From assembly GCF_900108335.1 (NCBI RefSeq), contig NZ_FNVT01000005.1:558001-622000 (forward strand): a stretch of DNA of 64,000 bases, read 5' to 3'. This document shows positions 1 to 8,260 of this stretch, in pieces. The notes below the pieces were generated by a model, which saw nothing but the letters and a program-made list of their open reading frames with translations, searched no databases and was not told the DNA's origin. Each line of letters opens with the position of its first letter. Positions within the stretch are counted from its first letter, which is position 1. The stretch is from Nonomuraea solani (GTDB lineage: Bacteria > Actinomycetota > Actinomycetes > Streptosporangiales > Streptosporangiaceae). The translations under genes and the position numbers were made by a program.

Positions 1-216
1 ACGTCGCTGGCCATACCGACGATCGGGATCGGGGCGGGGGCGGCGACGGACGCGCAGGTGCTGGTCTGGCAGGACCTCATGGGCCTGACGCCGCGCCCGG
101 CCAAGTTCGTCAAGCGCTACTCGGACCTGGCCACCGAAATGGACCGCGCCGTCCGCGCCTTCGCGGACGACGTCACCTCCGGCGCCTTCCCCGCCTCGGA
201 ACACACCTACGACTAG
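1..216 (+). CDS. panB: 3-methyl-2-oxobutanoate hydroxymethyltransferase, C-terminal part
   Basis: Open from the window edge in the frame starting at base 1; 71 residues remain before TAG at 214-216. The fragment begins TSLAIPTIGIGAGAATDAQV and continues VLVWQDLMGLTPRPAKFVKRY, the conserved C-terminal part of PanB (ketopantoate hydroxymethyltransferase). Family knowledge: it transfers a hydroxymethyl group from 5,10-methylene-THF to 2-oxoisovalerate in cytosolic pantothenate and CoA synthesis. The start and most of the TIM barrel lie outside the window. A hairpin follows at 255-271. Confidence 0.93.
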   Translation, partial: TSLAIPTIGIGAGAATDAQVLVWQDLMGLTPRPAKFVKRYSDLATEMDRAVRAFADDVTSGAFPASEHTYD

Positions 217-254
217 ACTCTTTTCCGCACGTCACCACGGCTTCCCTTCCCGCT

Positions 255-280
255 CCGCCGCACTTCGGCGGGGTCCTTCT
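255..280 (+). terminator. Terminator after panB
   Basis: CCGCCG (255-260), loop CACTT, CGGCGG (266-271), followed by a pyrimidine-rich TCCTTCTT tail. It lies in the 113-bp convergent gap between panB and the dehydratase gene. A near-identical element, opposite in orientation, lies at 25620-25655. Confidence 0.65.
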
Positions 281-329
281 TGACGAGGCCGGTTCGCCTG
301 TGGCGATTCAGCACGTGCGGAAAGCGAGA

Positions 330-1250
330 CTAAAGGGTCGCCGGGTCGGTGTTGGAGCCGCACACCACCACGGCCACCCGCTCGCCGGGGGCCGGGGTGT
401 AGACCCCTGACAGCAGCGCCGCGTAGGCCGCCGAACCCGCGGGCTCGGCGGCCACCCGGTGCCGCTCCCACAGCGTGTGCCGGGCCTCCATGATCGCCTC
501 GTCGCTCACCAGCACGCTCTCCACCCGGGGCCCGGACAGGATCTCGAAGGCCAGCCCGCCGATCCGGGTGGCGCCCAGGGCGTCGGCCCCCACGCCGCTG
601 ACCTCCACCGGCACCGGCCGGCCCGCCTCCAGCGCCCGGCGCAGCGTGGGGATGCGCTCCGGCTCGACGGCCACGATCCGCGGCCCACCGGACGACGCCC
701 CGCCTGAAGTGCCCACCGTGATGCCGGCGCCGAAGCCGCCGCCGCCCACCGCCACCACGACCGTGTCCACCCCACCGGTCTGCTCCATCAGCTCCAGCCC
801 GGTGGTCCCCTGCCCGGCGATCACCTCCGGCTGGTCATAAGCGTGCACGCTCAGCGCCCCGCTCTCGGCCGCCCGCTTGGCGGCGGCCTCGGCCGCCTCG
901 GCGTAGATGGCGCCGGTCTGCGTGACGTGGGCCCCCAGCGCCGCCAGCCCGGAGACCTTGACGGGACTGGTCACCTCGGGCACGAAGATCTCGGCCCGCA
1001 CGCCCAGCGCCCGCGCCGCGAAGGCCACCGCCAGCCCGTGGTTGCCCCCGCTGGCGGCGATCACCCCGCTGTCCGGCACCTGGCCCGCCGACAGGATGCG
1101 GTTGAACGCCCCGCGTACCTTGAAGGAGCCCGAGTGCTGGAGCAGCTCCAGTTTGAAGAACAGCCCGGGCGAGATTTCGAGCACCGGCGTGCGCAGCACG
1201 TGCCCGTGGATTCGCCCGGCCGCCGCCAGCACATCCGCGTAGGTGGTCAC
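330..1250 (-). CDS. Threonine/serine dehydratase-like PLP enzyme
   Basis: 306 residues, GTG start with GGGGGAG just upstream. A fold-type II PLP enzyme of the threonine ammonia-lyase/serine racemase family. SFKVRGA (about residues 42-48) carries the Schiff-base lysine, SGGNHG (about 67-72) binds the substrate carboxylate, and the glycine loop VGGGGFGAG (about 168-176) binds the PLP phosphate. There is no C-terminal ACT domain, so it resembles the short catabolic form rather than allosteric IlvA. It lies 40 bp downstream of the Cys/Met PLP gene, probably co-transcribed. The glycine-loop Phe (often Leu) and the CGSN near the C-terminus (often CGGN) are small departures that may alter specificity. 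Substrate not proven. Confidence 0.85.
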   Translation of the reverse strand: MTTYADVLAAAGRIHGHVLRTPVLEISPGLFFKLELLQHSGSFKVRGAFNRILSAGQVPDSGVIAASGGNHGLAVAFAARALGVRAEIFVPEVTSPVKVSGLAALGAHVTQTGAIYAEAAEAAAKRAAESGALSVHAYDQPEVIAGQGTTGLELMEQTGGVDTVVVAVGGGGFGAGITVGTSGGASSGGPRIVAVEPERIPTLRRALEAGRPVPVEVSGVGADALGATRIGGLAFEILSGPRVESVLVSDEAIMEARHTLWERHRVAAEPAGSAAYAALLSGVYTPAPGERVAVVVCGSNTDPATL

Positions 1251-1290
1251 GGCTCCCCCTCGATCATCGAAAAATGCGTCGAAGCCGAGG

Positions 1291-2475
1291 TTATGCCAGG
1301 GCCTGGGCCAGGTCGGACCACAGGTCCTCGGGATGTTCGATGCCCACCGCGATGCGTACCGTGCCCTCGCCGATGCCGCTGCGCCGCAGCTCCTCGGGGC
1401 TGAGGGAGCGGTGCGAGGTGGTGGCGGGGTGCAGGACGAGCGTCTCGACGCCGCCCAGTGAGGGGGCGAGCAGCGCGAGGCGTACGGAGCTCATGAACCG
1501 CTCCCCCGCCGCCCGCCCGCCGGCCAGGTCGAACGCGAACACCCCGCCGAAGCCGGACAGCAGCTTGCCCGCCAGCTCGTACGAGGGATGCGAGGCGAGC
1601 CCCGGCCAGTGCACGGCGTCGACGGCGGGGTGCTCGGCCAGCCGGGTGGCGAGGAGGCGGGCGTTGGAGCAGTGGCGTTCCATGCGCAGCGCGAGCGTCT
1701 GGAGCCCGCGCAGCGTCAGCCAGGCCGCGAACGGGTCGGCCGAGGCCCCCAGCTCGATCGCGAAGTGCCACACCCGCTCGTACGTGGCGTTGTCGGCGAA
1801 GACCGCGAGCCCGCCCACCACGTCGGTGTGCCCCGACAGGTACTTGGTGGTGGAATGGACGACGATGTCCGCGCCGTGCTCGATCGGCCGGCAGAGCATC
1901 GGCGTGGCGAACGTGTTGTCCACCACGGACAGGATCCCCAGCTCGGCGGCGGCCGCGCACATCCCGGGCAGGTCGGCCACCAGCGTCATCGGGTTGCTGA
2001 TGGTCTCCAGGTAGACGAGCCGGGTCTCGGGGCGGACGGCGGCGCGCAGGGCGCCGGGGTCGTCGCCTGGCACGTACGTGACGGTGATCCCGAACCGGCC
2101 GACCAGCTCGTTCAGCATGGCGGCGGTCCCGCCGTACAGGGAGCTCTGGGCGACCAGGTGGTCGCCGGGCTTGAGCAGGCCGAGCAGGACGGTGTTGATC
2201 GCGCCCATGCCCGACCCGGTGGCGATGCCCGCCACGCCGCCTTCGAGCCCGGACACGGCCTGTTCCAGGGAGCGCACGGTGGGGTTGGTGTAGCGCCCGT
2301 ACACGTACGCCCCGTCGGGCCGCCCCATCGCGTCGGCCATCACGGCCGGGTCGTCGAAGACGAAGCCCGAGGTCTGGTAGATGGGCACGGTGATCGGACG
2401 GCTGCCCTCGATGATCGGCTGCGGCAGGTGCACGGCCCGGGTTTCGGGGCGTGTCTCGGGGCGGAAATCGTTCAT
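1291..2475 (-). CDS. Cys/Met metabolism PLP-dependent enzyme (gamma-synthase/gamma-lyase family)
   Basis: 394 residues from the ATG at 2475; an in-frame upstream extension would run through the divergent MocR gene, so it was rejected. Family marks: YxRYTNPT (substrate/PLP contact), ATGSGMGAI, VDNTFATP, and the PLP lysine in HSTTKYLSGH, with TSHRSLSPEE near the C-terminus. Members include cystathionine gamma-synthase, cystathionine gamma-lyase and methionine gamma-lyase, which the sequence alone does not separate. Its partner downstream is a 2-oxo-acid-forming dehydratase, and a MocR regulator is divergent, so a sulfur amino-acid or homoserine degradation role is plausible. Confidence 0.88.
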   Translation of the reverse strand: MNDFRPETRPETRAVHLPQPIIEGSRPITVPIYQTSGFVFDDPAVMADAMGRPDGAYVYGRYTNPTVRSLEQAVSGLEGGVAGIATGSGMGAINTVLLGLLKPGDHLVAQSSLYGGTAAMLNELVGRFGITVTYVPGDDPGALRAAVRPETRLVYLETISNPMTLVADLPGMCAAAAELGILSVVDNTFATPMLCRPIEHGADIVVHSTTKYLSGHTDVVGGLAVFADNATYERVWHFAIELGASADPFAAWLTLRGLQTLALRMERHCSNARLLATRLAEHPAVDAVHWPGLASHPSYELAGKLLSGFGGVFAFDLAGGRAAGERFMSSVRLALLAPSLGGVETLVLHPATTSHRSLSPEELRRSGIGEGTVRIAVGIEHPEDLWSDLAQALA

Positions 2476-2513
2476 AACCTCAGGATCTCCCGCGAGCCGG
2501 ACCGATGTGAGAG

Positions 2514-2549
2514 CCAATGCGGCAGAATTGGTCCATGAATGGGGCCAAT
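2514..2549. promoter_or_regulatory. Candidate MocR operator with three CCAAT/ATTGG boxes
   Basis: CCAAT at 2514-2518, its complement ATTGG at 2527-2531, and CCAAT again at 2545-2549. The two direct copies are 31 bp apart, about three helical turns. The boxes lie just upstream of the PLP lyase start (2475) and overlap the possible regulator starts (2517 or 2535), a place expected for MocR autoregulation. Inference from position and symmetry only. Confidence 0.4.
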
Positions 2550-3956
2550 CTCGTCGATCTCGTCGATGCGCTGGGCCGGTGGGCGTCGGGGCGCGGGCCG
2601 CTGTACCTGCTGCTCGCGGCCCGGCTGCGGGCGCTGATCGACGACGGGGTGCTGCCGCCCGGCGAGCAGTTGCCGCCCGACCGGGTGCTCGCCAGGCGGC
2701 TGGCGGTGGGCCGGGGCACCGTGGTGGCGGCGTACGACCTGCTGCAGCAGGAGGGCCGTGTGCTGCGCCGCCAGGGCAGCGGCACCCGGGTGGCCGCGCT
2801 CGACCTGCCCGCGACGCGCACCGCCGACGGCGTGCCGGCCAACCCGCTGCTGCAGCACATCCTGCACCCGCCGGACGGCGTGCAGCTCCTGACGTGCGCC
2901 GCCCCGGACGACCCGCCGGACGCGATGTTCGAGGCGTACGCGGAGGCGGGCGCCCGCCTGTACGGCACGTTCGACCTGGGCTACCAGCCGGCGGGCGCCC
3001 CGGCGCTGCGGGCCGCGCTGGCCGCCTACTACACCGGGCGGGGTGTGCCGACCTCACCGGAGGAGATCATCGTGACCACGGGCGCCCAGCAGGCGCTCAC
3101 GCTGCTCACCGGCCTGCTGCTGGCGCCGGGCGACACCGTCATGGCCGAGACGCCGACATATCCGGGCGCGCTGGAGGTGTTCCGGCACGCGGCGGCGGTC
3201 GTCAAGCCCGCCGAGAGCATCGAGGACGTGCGCGGGCGGCCCGCGCTGGCCTACTTCGTCCCCACCGCGCGCAACCCCGACGGCGCCATCATGGACAACC
3301 CGTCGCGCAGGCGGCTGGCCGCGCTGGCCGCCGCGCACGACGTGCCGCTGATCGACGACGAGGTGTGCGCCGAGCTGTGCTTCTCGGGCGAGACGCCGCC
3401 GCCGCTGGCCTGGTTCGGGCGGGGCGAGCAGGTGATCACGATCGGCTCGATGAGCAAACTGGTGTGGGGCGGGCTGCGGGTGGGCTGGATCCGCGCGGCG
3501 GCGCCGCTGGTGTCGCGCCTGGCCCGGCTGCGGGCCGTACACGATCTCGGGGGTGAGGTGTTCAGCCAGCTCGCCGCCGCCGCGCTGCTGCGCCGCCTGG
3601 AGGAGGTGCGCGCCGCGCGGGTCCGCACGCTGCGCGAGCGGCACGACCACCTGTGCGCCGAGCTGCGGGCGCGCCTGCCGTCGTGGTCGTTCGAGCCCGC
3701 CCTCGGCGGCCAGACCATCTGGGTACGCGTCCCGCGCGGCGACGTCGACTCCTTCTCCCAGGTGGCGCTCAGGCACGGCGTCGCGGTGCCGCCAGGCCGC
3801 TCCTTCGACCCGCTGGGCGGGCACGCCGACCGCATGCGCCTGCACTTCCTGTTCCGGCCCGATGAACTTTCGCGAGCGGTGAACAACCTGGCCGCGGCCT
3901 GGGCGTCCTACGACGGCGCCGATCGGGCGGTGTCCCGTCACCCCCTCATCGTCTGA
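2517..3956 (+). CDS. MocR-type GntR/aminotransferase regulator
   Basis: 479 residues. The N-terminal winged helix (about 30-95, with GEQLPPDRVLARRLAVGRGT) is GntR-like. The remainder is a fold-type I aminotransferase-like domain with TGAQQALTLL, ARNPDGA, IDDEVC and the PLP lysine region GSMSKLVWGGLRVGW. This is the PdxR/MocR architecture, in which PLP or an amino-acid adduct is sensed. It diverges from the Cys/Met PLP gene with 41 bp between starts and is the obvious regulator of that pair. A second ATG at 2535 is possible; neither has a convincing ribosome site, so a leaderless transcript is likely. Confidence 0.88.
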   Translation: MRQNWSMNGANLVDLVDALGRWASGRGPLYLLLAARLRALIDDGVLPPGEQLPPDRVLARRLAVGRGTVVAAYDLLQQEGRVLRRQGSGTRVAALDLPATRTADGVPANPLLQHILHPPDGVQLLTCAAPDDPPDAMFEAYAEAGARLYGTFDLGYQPAGAPALRAALAAYYTGRGVPTSPEEIIVTTGAQQALTLLTGLLLAPGDTVMAETPTYPGALEVFRHAAAVVKPAESIEDVRGRPALAYFVPTARNPDGAIMDNPSRRRLAALAAAHDVPLIDDEVCAELCFSGETPPPLAWFGRGEQVITIGSMSKLVWGGLRVGWIRAAAPLVSRLARLRAVHDLGGEVFSQLAAAALLRRLEEVRAARVRTLRERHDHLCAELRARLPSWSFEPALGGQTIWVRVPRGDVDSFSQVALRHGVAVPPGRSFDPLGGHADRMRLHFLFRPDELSRAVNNLAAAWASYDGADRAVSRHPLIV

Positions 3957-3968
3957 CAAGGTGGGACC

Positions 3969-4664
3969 ATGGAGACGACCTTCGTACTCGTGCACAGTCC
4001 CTCCGTCGGGCCCTCGACGTGGGCTCCCGTGGCCGAGTCGCTGGAGCGCCGGGGGCACACCGTGGTGGTGCCCGACCTGACGGGTGTGACGACGGGCGGG
4101 GCGCCCTACTGGCCCAGGGTGGTCGAGACGGTGCGCGCCGCCGTCCCCGCCGCGCCCGCCACGCCCATCGTGCTGGTCGTGCACAGCAACGCCGGGTTCT
4201 TCCTGCCGGTGATCAAGGAGGGGCTGGGCGACCGGGTGGTGGCCTGCGTGTTCGCCGACGCCCACATTCCGCCGCGCGAAGGGCTGATCAAGACGGCGGA
4301 GGAGGCGTTCCTGCCGTTCCTGCACGACCTGGCCGGGCCCGACGGCGTGCTGCCGCGCTGGACCGACTGGTGGGACGAGGAGGACGTGGTGGCCATGCTG
4401 CCCGATCCCGCCGTGCGCATCCGGGTGGCCGCCGAGCAGCCGCGGCTGCCGCTCAACTACTACACGCAGGCCGTTCCGGTGCCCGCCGGGTGGGACTCCG
4501 TCAGGTGCTCGTTCCTGTGCTTCGGCGAGTCGTACGAGAAGGTCGCCGAGGAGGCGCACCGCCGGGGCTGGCCGGTGACCCGGGTGGACGGCCTGCACCT
4601 GCACCAGCTCGTCGATCCCGAGGGCGTCACGGACGCGCTGCTCAAGTTGTCCAGGAAGTCGTGA
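3969..4664 (+). CDS. Alpha/beta hydrolase
   Basis: 231 residues, ATG preceded by AAGGTGGGA. An early beta-strand followed by HSPSVGPSTW forms the oxyanion region. The nucleophile elbow is HSNAG (about 76-80), a departure from GxSxG with His at the first position. A late DGLHLHQ supplies the probable catalytic His. No signal peptide, so cytosolic. It starts 12 bp after the MocR regulator and may share its transcript. Substrate unknown. Confidence 0.8.
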   Translation: METTFVLVHSPSVGPSTWAPVAESLERRGHTVVVPDLTGVTTGGAPYWPRVVETVRAAVPAAPATPIVLVVHSNAGFFLPVIKEGLGDRVVACVFADAHIPPREGLIKTAEEAFLPFLHDLAGPDGVLPRWTDWWDEEDVVAMLPDPAVRIRVAAEQPRLPLNYYTQAVPVPAGWDSVRCSFLCFGESYEKVAEEAHRRGWPVTRVDGLHLHQLVDPEGVTDALLKLSRKS

Positions 4665-4709
4665 ATTCTTCACTGTGCCCGGTGCGTCCGCCTCGCGACG
4701 GTGGAGCGC

Positions 4710-6041
4710 ATGACGGCGATCGAAGTGAACGGGCTCGGCAAGAGCCACCAGGGGTTCGAGGCGGTGAGGGGCATCTCGTTCGAGGTGGCCCAGGGAGAGA
4801 TCTTCGCGCTGCTCGGCCGCAACGGCGCGGGTAAGACCACCACCGTCGAGGTGCTGGCCGGGTTTCAGCGGGCCGATGGCGGCACCGTGCGCGTGCTCGG
4901 CCTCGACCCGCACGCCGACCGCGCCGCGCTCCGGCGGCGTACCGGCATCATGCTGCAGGAGGCGGGGTTCTTCCCCGACCTGACGGTCGCCCAGACCGTC
5001 GACACGTGGCGCGACTTCACCGCCGCGCCCCGCCCCCGCGACGAGGCCCTGGAGCTGGCCGGGCTGCTGTCCCGGTCGGGCACCCGGGTGCGGCAGCTCT
5101 CCGGCGGCGAGAAACGCCGCCTCGACCTGGCGCTGGCCGTGCTGGGCCGTCCCGACGTGCTGTTCCTCGACGAGCCGACCGCCGGGATGGACCCCGGGGC
5201 GCGCGGCGACACCTGGGCCGTCGTCCGCGACCTGGCCCGGCAGGGCACCACGATCCTGCTGACCACGCACTACCTGGACGAGGCGCAGCGCCTGGCGTCG
5301 TCGATGGCGATCATGGACGAGGGCCGGATCGTGGCCTCCGGCGGGATGGCCGAGACGCTGGCGGCGCGCAGCGGGCGGGTGTCGTTCCTGCTGCCCGCGC
5401 ACGTGACCGCCGGCGAGCTGCCGCTGCCGGTCACCGTGGAGGGCGAGCGCGCGATCTGCCGCGCCGAGGACCCCGACCTGGCCGCGCAGACGCTGCTGAC
5501 CTGGGCGGAGGTGAAACGGGCGGTGGCGCTGCTGGAGTCGTCGGGCATCGGCGTGCAGGCGCATCTGGCGGAGGCGTCGCTGCCGGGGCGGTCGGAGGAG
5601 GCGCTGGCCTGGGGCGTACGCGAGGCGGTCACCAACGTCCTGCGCCACAGCCGGGCCACGACCTGCACGATCACCACGTCCCGGCTGGAGCCCGACATCG
5701 AGGTGGTCGCCGAGGTCACCAGGGGCGACGAGATCGTCCCCGAGGCGCTGCGGGTGCGGCCCGACGTCGCGGTCGTGGACATCGACCTGCCGGTCGTGGA
5801 CGGCATCACCGCCGCCGCCACGCTGCGCGAACGCCTGCCGTCCTGCCGGATCCTGGTGCTGACGGCGATGGGGCGGCCGGGGCACGTCCGCCGGGCGCTG
5901 TCCGCCGGCATCGAGGCGTTCCTGGTCAAGGACGCCCCGGGCGACCGGCTGGCGGAGGCGATCAGGCGGACGGCCGCGGGCTGCGCGTGCTGGACACCGA
6001 GCTGGTCTCCTCGGCCATGGAGTACGGCGAGAGCCCCCTGA
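4710..6041 (+). CDS. ABC ATPase fused in frame to sensor-kinase and response-regulator remnants
   Basis: 443 codons from the ATG at 4710 (GGTGGAG upstream). Residues 1 to about 266 are a DrrA-like drug-export ATPase: Walker A GRNGAGKTTT, Q-loop IMLQEAGFFP, signature LSGGEKRR, Walker B VLFLDEPTAGMD, His switch TTHYLDEA. At about 5508 the reading continues into a NarL-type histidine kinase segment with the N-box REAVTNVLRHSRAT, then at about 5685 into a response-regulator receiver that starts mid-domain (LEPDIEVVAEV) and keeps VVDIDLPVVDG with the phospho-Asp. Near 5980-5985 a one-base loss shifts the frame and the ORF ends on an unrelated tail. The permease, most of the kinase and the receiver's first acidic residues are missing. 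It looks like two in-frame deletions in an ABC/two-component operon; a functional fusion is less likely. Confidence 0.7.
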   Translation: MTAIEVNGLGKSHQGFEAVRGISFEVAQGEIFALLGRNGAGKTTTVEVLAGFQRADGGTVRVLGLDPHADRAALRRRTGIMLQEAGFFPDLTVAQTVDTWRDFTAAPRPRDEALELAGLLSRSGTRVRQLSGGEKRRLDLALAVLGRPDVLFLDEPTAGMDPGARGDTWAVVRDLARQGTTILLTTHYLDEAQRLASSMAIMDEGRIVASGGMAETLAARSGRVSFLLPAHVTAGELPLPVTVEGERAICRAEDPDLAAQTLLTWAEVKRAVALLESSGIGVQAHLAEASLPGRSEEALAWGVREAVTNVLRHSRATTCTITTSRLEPDIEVVAEVTRGDEIVPEALRVRPDVAVVDIDLPVVDGITAAATLRERLPSCRILVLTAMGRPGHVRRALSAGIEAFLVKDAPGDRLAEAIRRTAAGCACWTPSWSPRPWSTARAP

Positions 6042-6223
6042 CGCCCCGGGAGTCCACCGTGCTCAAGGAGGCCGCCAGGGGCTCCTCGGCCGAGGAGATC
6101 GCCTCCCGCCTGCACCTGTCGCCCGGCACCGTGCGCAACTACCTGACCGGGGCGATCACGAAGACGGGAGCCCGCAACAAGATCGACGCCATCCGGATCG
6201 CCGAGGACGCCGGCTGGCTGTAG
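5685..6223 (+). pseudogene. Truncated, frameshifted NarL-type response regulator
   Basis: The receiver begins at the second helix (LEPDIEVVAEVTRGDE), lacking the first strand and its Asp pair. It runs to IRRTAAG (about 5981), then resumes in the +1 frame as RVLDTELVSSAMEYGE followed by a complete LuxR helix-turn-helix (LTPRESTVLKEAARG, SAEEIASRLHLSPGTVRNY, KTGARNKIDAIRIAEDAGWL) ending at TAG 6221-6223. Family members read AAGxRVxD continuously, so one base has been lost around 5980-5985. Internal starts that could express the DNA-binding part alone exist but are unsupported. Confidence 0.75.
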
Positions 6224-6234
6224 CCGTTCGGCCG

Positions 6235-6888
6235 TCAGATGTCGGTGATCCGCAGCCCGGCGTGCGCCTTGTAGCGGCGGTTCACCGAGATGAGATTGGC
6301 GGTGAACGCCTCGACCTGGTGGGCGTTGCGCAACCGGCCGCCGTACACGCCGCGCACCCCCGGAATCACGTCCGCCAGCGCCCGGACCGTGTCGGTCGCC
6401 TCCCGGTCGTCGCCCAGCACCAGGACGTCCAGGTCCACCTTGTCGACCGCCGGATCCATCAGCACCACGGCCGACACGTGGTGGAAGGCCGCCACCACCC
6501 GGCTGTCCGGCAGCACGGCGGCGGCCTGCTGGGCGGCGCTGCCCTCCTCGACCGGCAGCGCGTAGGCGCCCTGCTTGTCGAAGCCGAGCGGGTTGACGCA
6601 GTCGACCACGATCTTCCCGGCCAGCTCGGAGCGCAACGACTCGAGCAGCGCCTTGTGCCCGTCGTACGGCACCGCCACGATCACGAGGTCGGCCGCGGCG
6701 GCCACGGCGGCGTTCTCGCCCCCGGTCGCGCCGGAGCCGACGGAGTCGGCCGCCTCCTGCGCGCGCTGGGCGCTGCGCGACCCGATCAGCACCGGATGCC
6801 CCGCCAGCGCGAACCGCCGCGCCAGCCCCTTCCCCTGGTCGCCGGTGCCGCCGAGGATCGCGATGGAAAGCCCGCTCACATCTGTCAT
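6235..6888 (-). CDS. npdG: NADPH-dependent F420 reductase
   Basis: 217 residues. Rossmann start IAILGGTGDQGKGLARRFA, then GSRSAQRA for the NADP 2'-phosphate, AVPYDGH, VDCVNPLGFD, and a C-terminal RNAHQVEAFTANLISVNRRYKAHAGLRI typical of Fno/NpdG. It passes hydride between NADPH and coenzyme F420 in the cytosol, supplying reduced F420 to luciferase-like enzymes such as the one encoded at 51980-52900. Convergent with the response-regulator remnant. Confidence 0.93.
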   Translation of the reverse strand: MTDVSGLSIAILGGTGDQGKGLARRFALAGHPVLIGSRSAQRAQEAADSVGSGATGGENAAVAAAADLVIVAVPYDGHKALLESLRSELAGKIVVDCVNPLGFDKQGAYALPVEEGSAAQQAAAVLPDSRVVAAFHHVSAVVLMDPAVDKVDLDVLVLGDDREATDTVRALADVIPGVRGVYGGRLRNAHQVEAFTANLISVNRRYKAHAGLRITDI

Positions 6889-6900
6889 AGCCAGATCATG

Positions 6901-6935
6901 CCAGGCCCACCCGGCCGGCGACCGGGTGGGCCTGG
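6901..6935 (-). terminator. Strong terminator hairpin after the lipase gene
   Basis: A perfect 14-bp stem: CCAGGCCCACCCGG (6901-6914), 7-nt loop, and its complement (6922-6935). It begins 11 bp past the lipase stop in the direction of transcription and lies ahead of npdG, probably separating the two units. There is no clear U-tract, as is common in high-GC actinomycetes. Confidence 0.7.
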
Positions 6936-6945
6936 CCGGAAGGCG

Positions 6946-8088
6946 CTAGCAGTTATCGAAGGCGGGCAGCCCCAGGATGCGCAGGGCCAGCCACTCGATC
7001 GCCAGCGGGCCACCCTCGATGGCGCCGGTGACGTGGTCGGGCGCGGGCAGCGCGACCCAGCGCGCGTTCACCCCGGCCCCGCAGTACTCGGAGCGCAGCG
7101 TGGCGCCCACCGCGAGCGGAATGATCTGGTCCCCCCGCGCGTGGTACAGGAACATCGGCACCCGCGGCGCGATGGCCCCGAGGCGGTTCTCGGCCAGGCG
7201 GGCCCGCCACTTGGGCTGGTTGAGCAGGTCGACCGGGCTCAGGTCGGAGAACCGCAGGCCGGCGAGCTTGGACAGCTCGGCCACGCAGTCGTCGGCGGCG
7301 TCGGCGAGCAGGGCGCGGCCGCGGTCGTTGAGGTCGGCTTCGAGGTCCAGTTCGGGGTAGGCGGCGTCGTACCCCACCCCGGCGGCCGCCGCCAGGCCGA
7401 AGTCGGCGCTGCCGTCCAGGTGGGTCGCGACGGCGTACAGGTCGGCGGGCACGCCACCCGCCGCGACGCCCCGCAGCCGCAGTTCGGGCGCGTACGAGGG
7501 CTGGAGCTGCGCGGCCCAGCCGGCGGACGCGCCGCCCTGGGAGTAGCCCATGACGCCGACGGGCGCCCGCGCGGACAGGCCGGAGCCGGAGACGCGGGTG
7601 GCGGCCCTGATCGAGTCGAGCACGGCGTGCCCTTGGGAGATCCCGGCCATGTACGTGTGCTGCCCGGGCGTGCCGAGCCCCTCGTAGTCGGTCATCGCGA
7701 CCGCGAACCCCTTGAGCAGGAACAGGCTCACCAGCGCGAGCTCGGCCTCCCGGCCCTGGCTCATGCTGACCGAGGGGGCGCACTGGTCGCCGAGCCCGTG
7801 GGTGCCGACGGCGTACCCGATGATGGGGCGCGCGCCCAGCGGGTAGCCGGCCTTGGGCACGAGCAGGGTGCCGGACACCGTGTTGAGCTGTCCGGTGGAG
7901 GAGGTGGAGTTGTACAGGACGTGCCAGGCGTTGACCGGGACCTTGAGCAGTTGGCCCGGCAGGAGGTAGACCGTGGTGGGCTGCGCGGAGACCACGTCTC
8001 CCGGGGCCGCGGCGCGGGCCGGAGCCGAGATGAGCGCCATGATCGGTAACAGGATCGCGAACATGCTGACGCGCACACGTAAAGTCAT
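6946..8088 (-). CDS. Secreted lipase of the LIP family
   Basis: 380 residues from the ATG at 8088, chosen because GAGGGG lies just upstream and a signal peptide follows at once (basic start, hydrophobic FAILLPIMALISAPARA, AxA cleavage near 25). The mature part has HGLGDQCAPS, TDYEGLGTPG and the nucleophile elbow GYSQGG (about 193-198). HARGDQIIP and PAPDHV supply the likely acid and His. This matches the secreted triacylglycerol lipase family (LIP, PF03583) of actinomycetes. A 14-bp-stem hairpin follows the gene, and a GTTACCC palindrome lies upstream at 8146-8161. Confidence 0.88.
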   Translation of the reverse strand: MTLRVRVSMFAILLPIMALISAPARAAAPGDVVSAQPTTVYLLPGQLLKVPVNAWHVLYNSTSSTGQLNTVSGTLLVPKAGYPLGARPIIGYAVGTHGLGDQCAPSVSMSQGREAELALVSLFLLKGFAVAMTDYEGLGTPGQHTYMAGISQGHAVLDSIRAATRVSGSGLSARAPVGVMGYSQGGASAGWAAQLQPSYAPELRLRGVAAGGVPADLYAVATHLDGSADFGLAAAAGVGYDAAYPELDLEADLNDRGRALLADAADDCVAELSKLAGLRFSDLSPVDLLNQPKWRARLAENRLGAIAPRVPMFLYHARGDQIIPLAVGATLRSEYCGAGVNARWVALPAPDHVTGAIEGGPLAIEWLALRILGLPAFDNC

Positions 8089-8145
8089 GTGCCGCCCCTC
8101 TCCATGAGGATCACATACTGGGGACGGCGGCGCCGCGAGCCGATC

Positions 8146-8161
8146 GTTACCCGAGGGTAAC
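8146..8161. promoter_or_regulatory. Perfect palindrome upstream of lipase, candidate operator
   Basis: GTTACCC-GA-GGGTAAC, two 7-bp arms with a 2-bp centre, 58 bp upstream of the lipase start and about 100 bp upstream of the divergent hypothetical gene. Such symmetry in an intergenic region suggests a dimeric regulator site. No regulator is identified. Confidence 0.45.
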
Positions 8162-8260
8162 TCCATGTCAAGGCCCGAAATGACGGGGAAACACGCCCTG
8201 TGTCAACCCATCACTTGCGAATCAGCCACCCCGCGAAAGCCAGTCATGCACCATGGAGGC

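Noticed and set aside
1291..3057. A 588-residue version of the Cys/Met PLP enzyme
   Set aside because: The first 194 residues are shadow of the divergent MocR gene; family-length protein starts at 2475.
3054..5885. A 943-codon minus-strand frame opposite the MocR, hydrolase and ABC genes
   Set aside because: Composition is Arg/Gly/His/Pro-rich shadow of high-GC coding on the other strand; no domain is visible.
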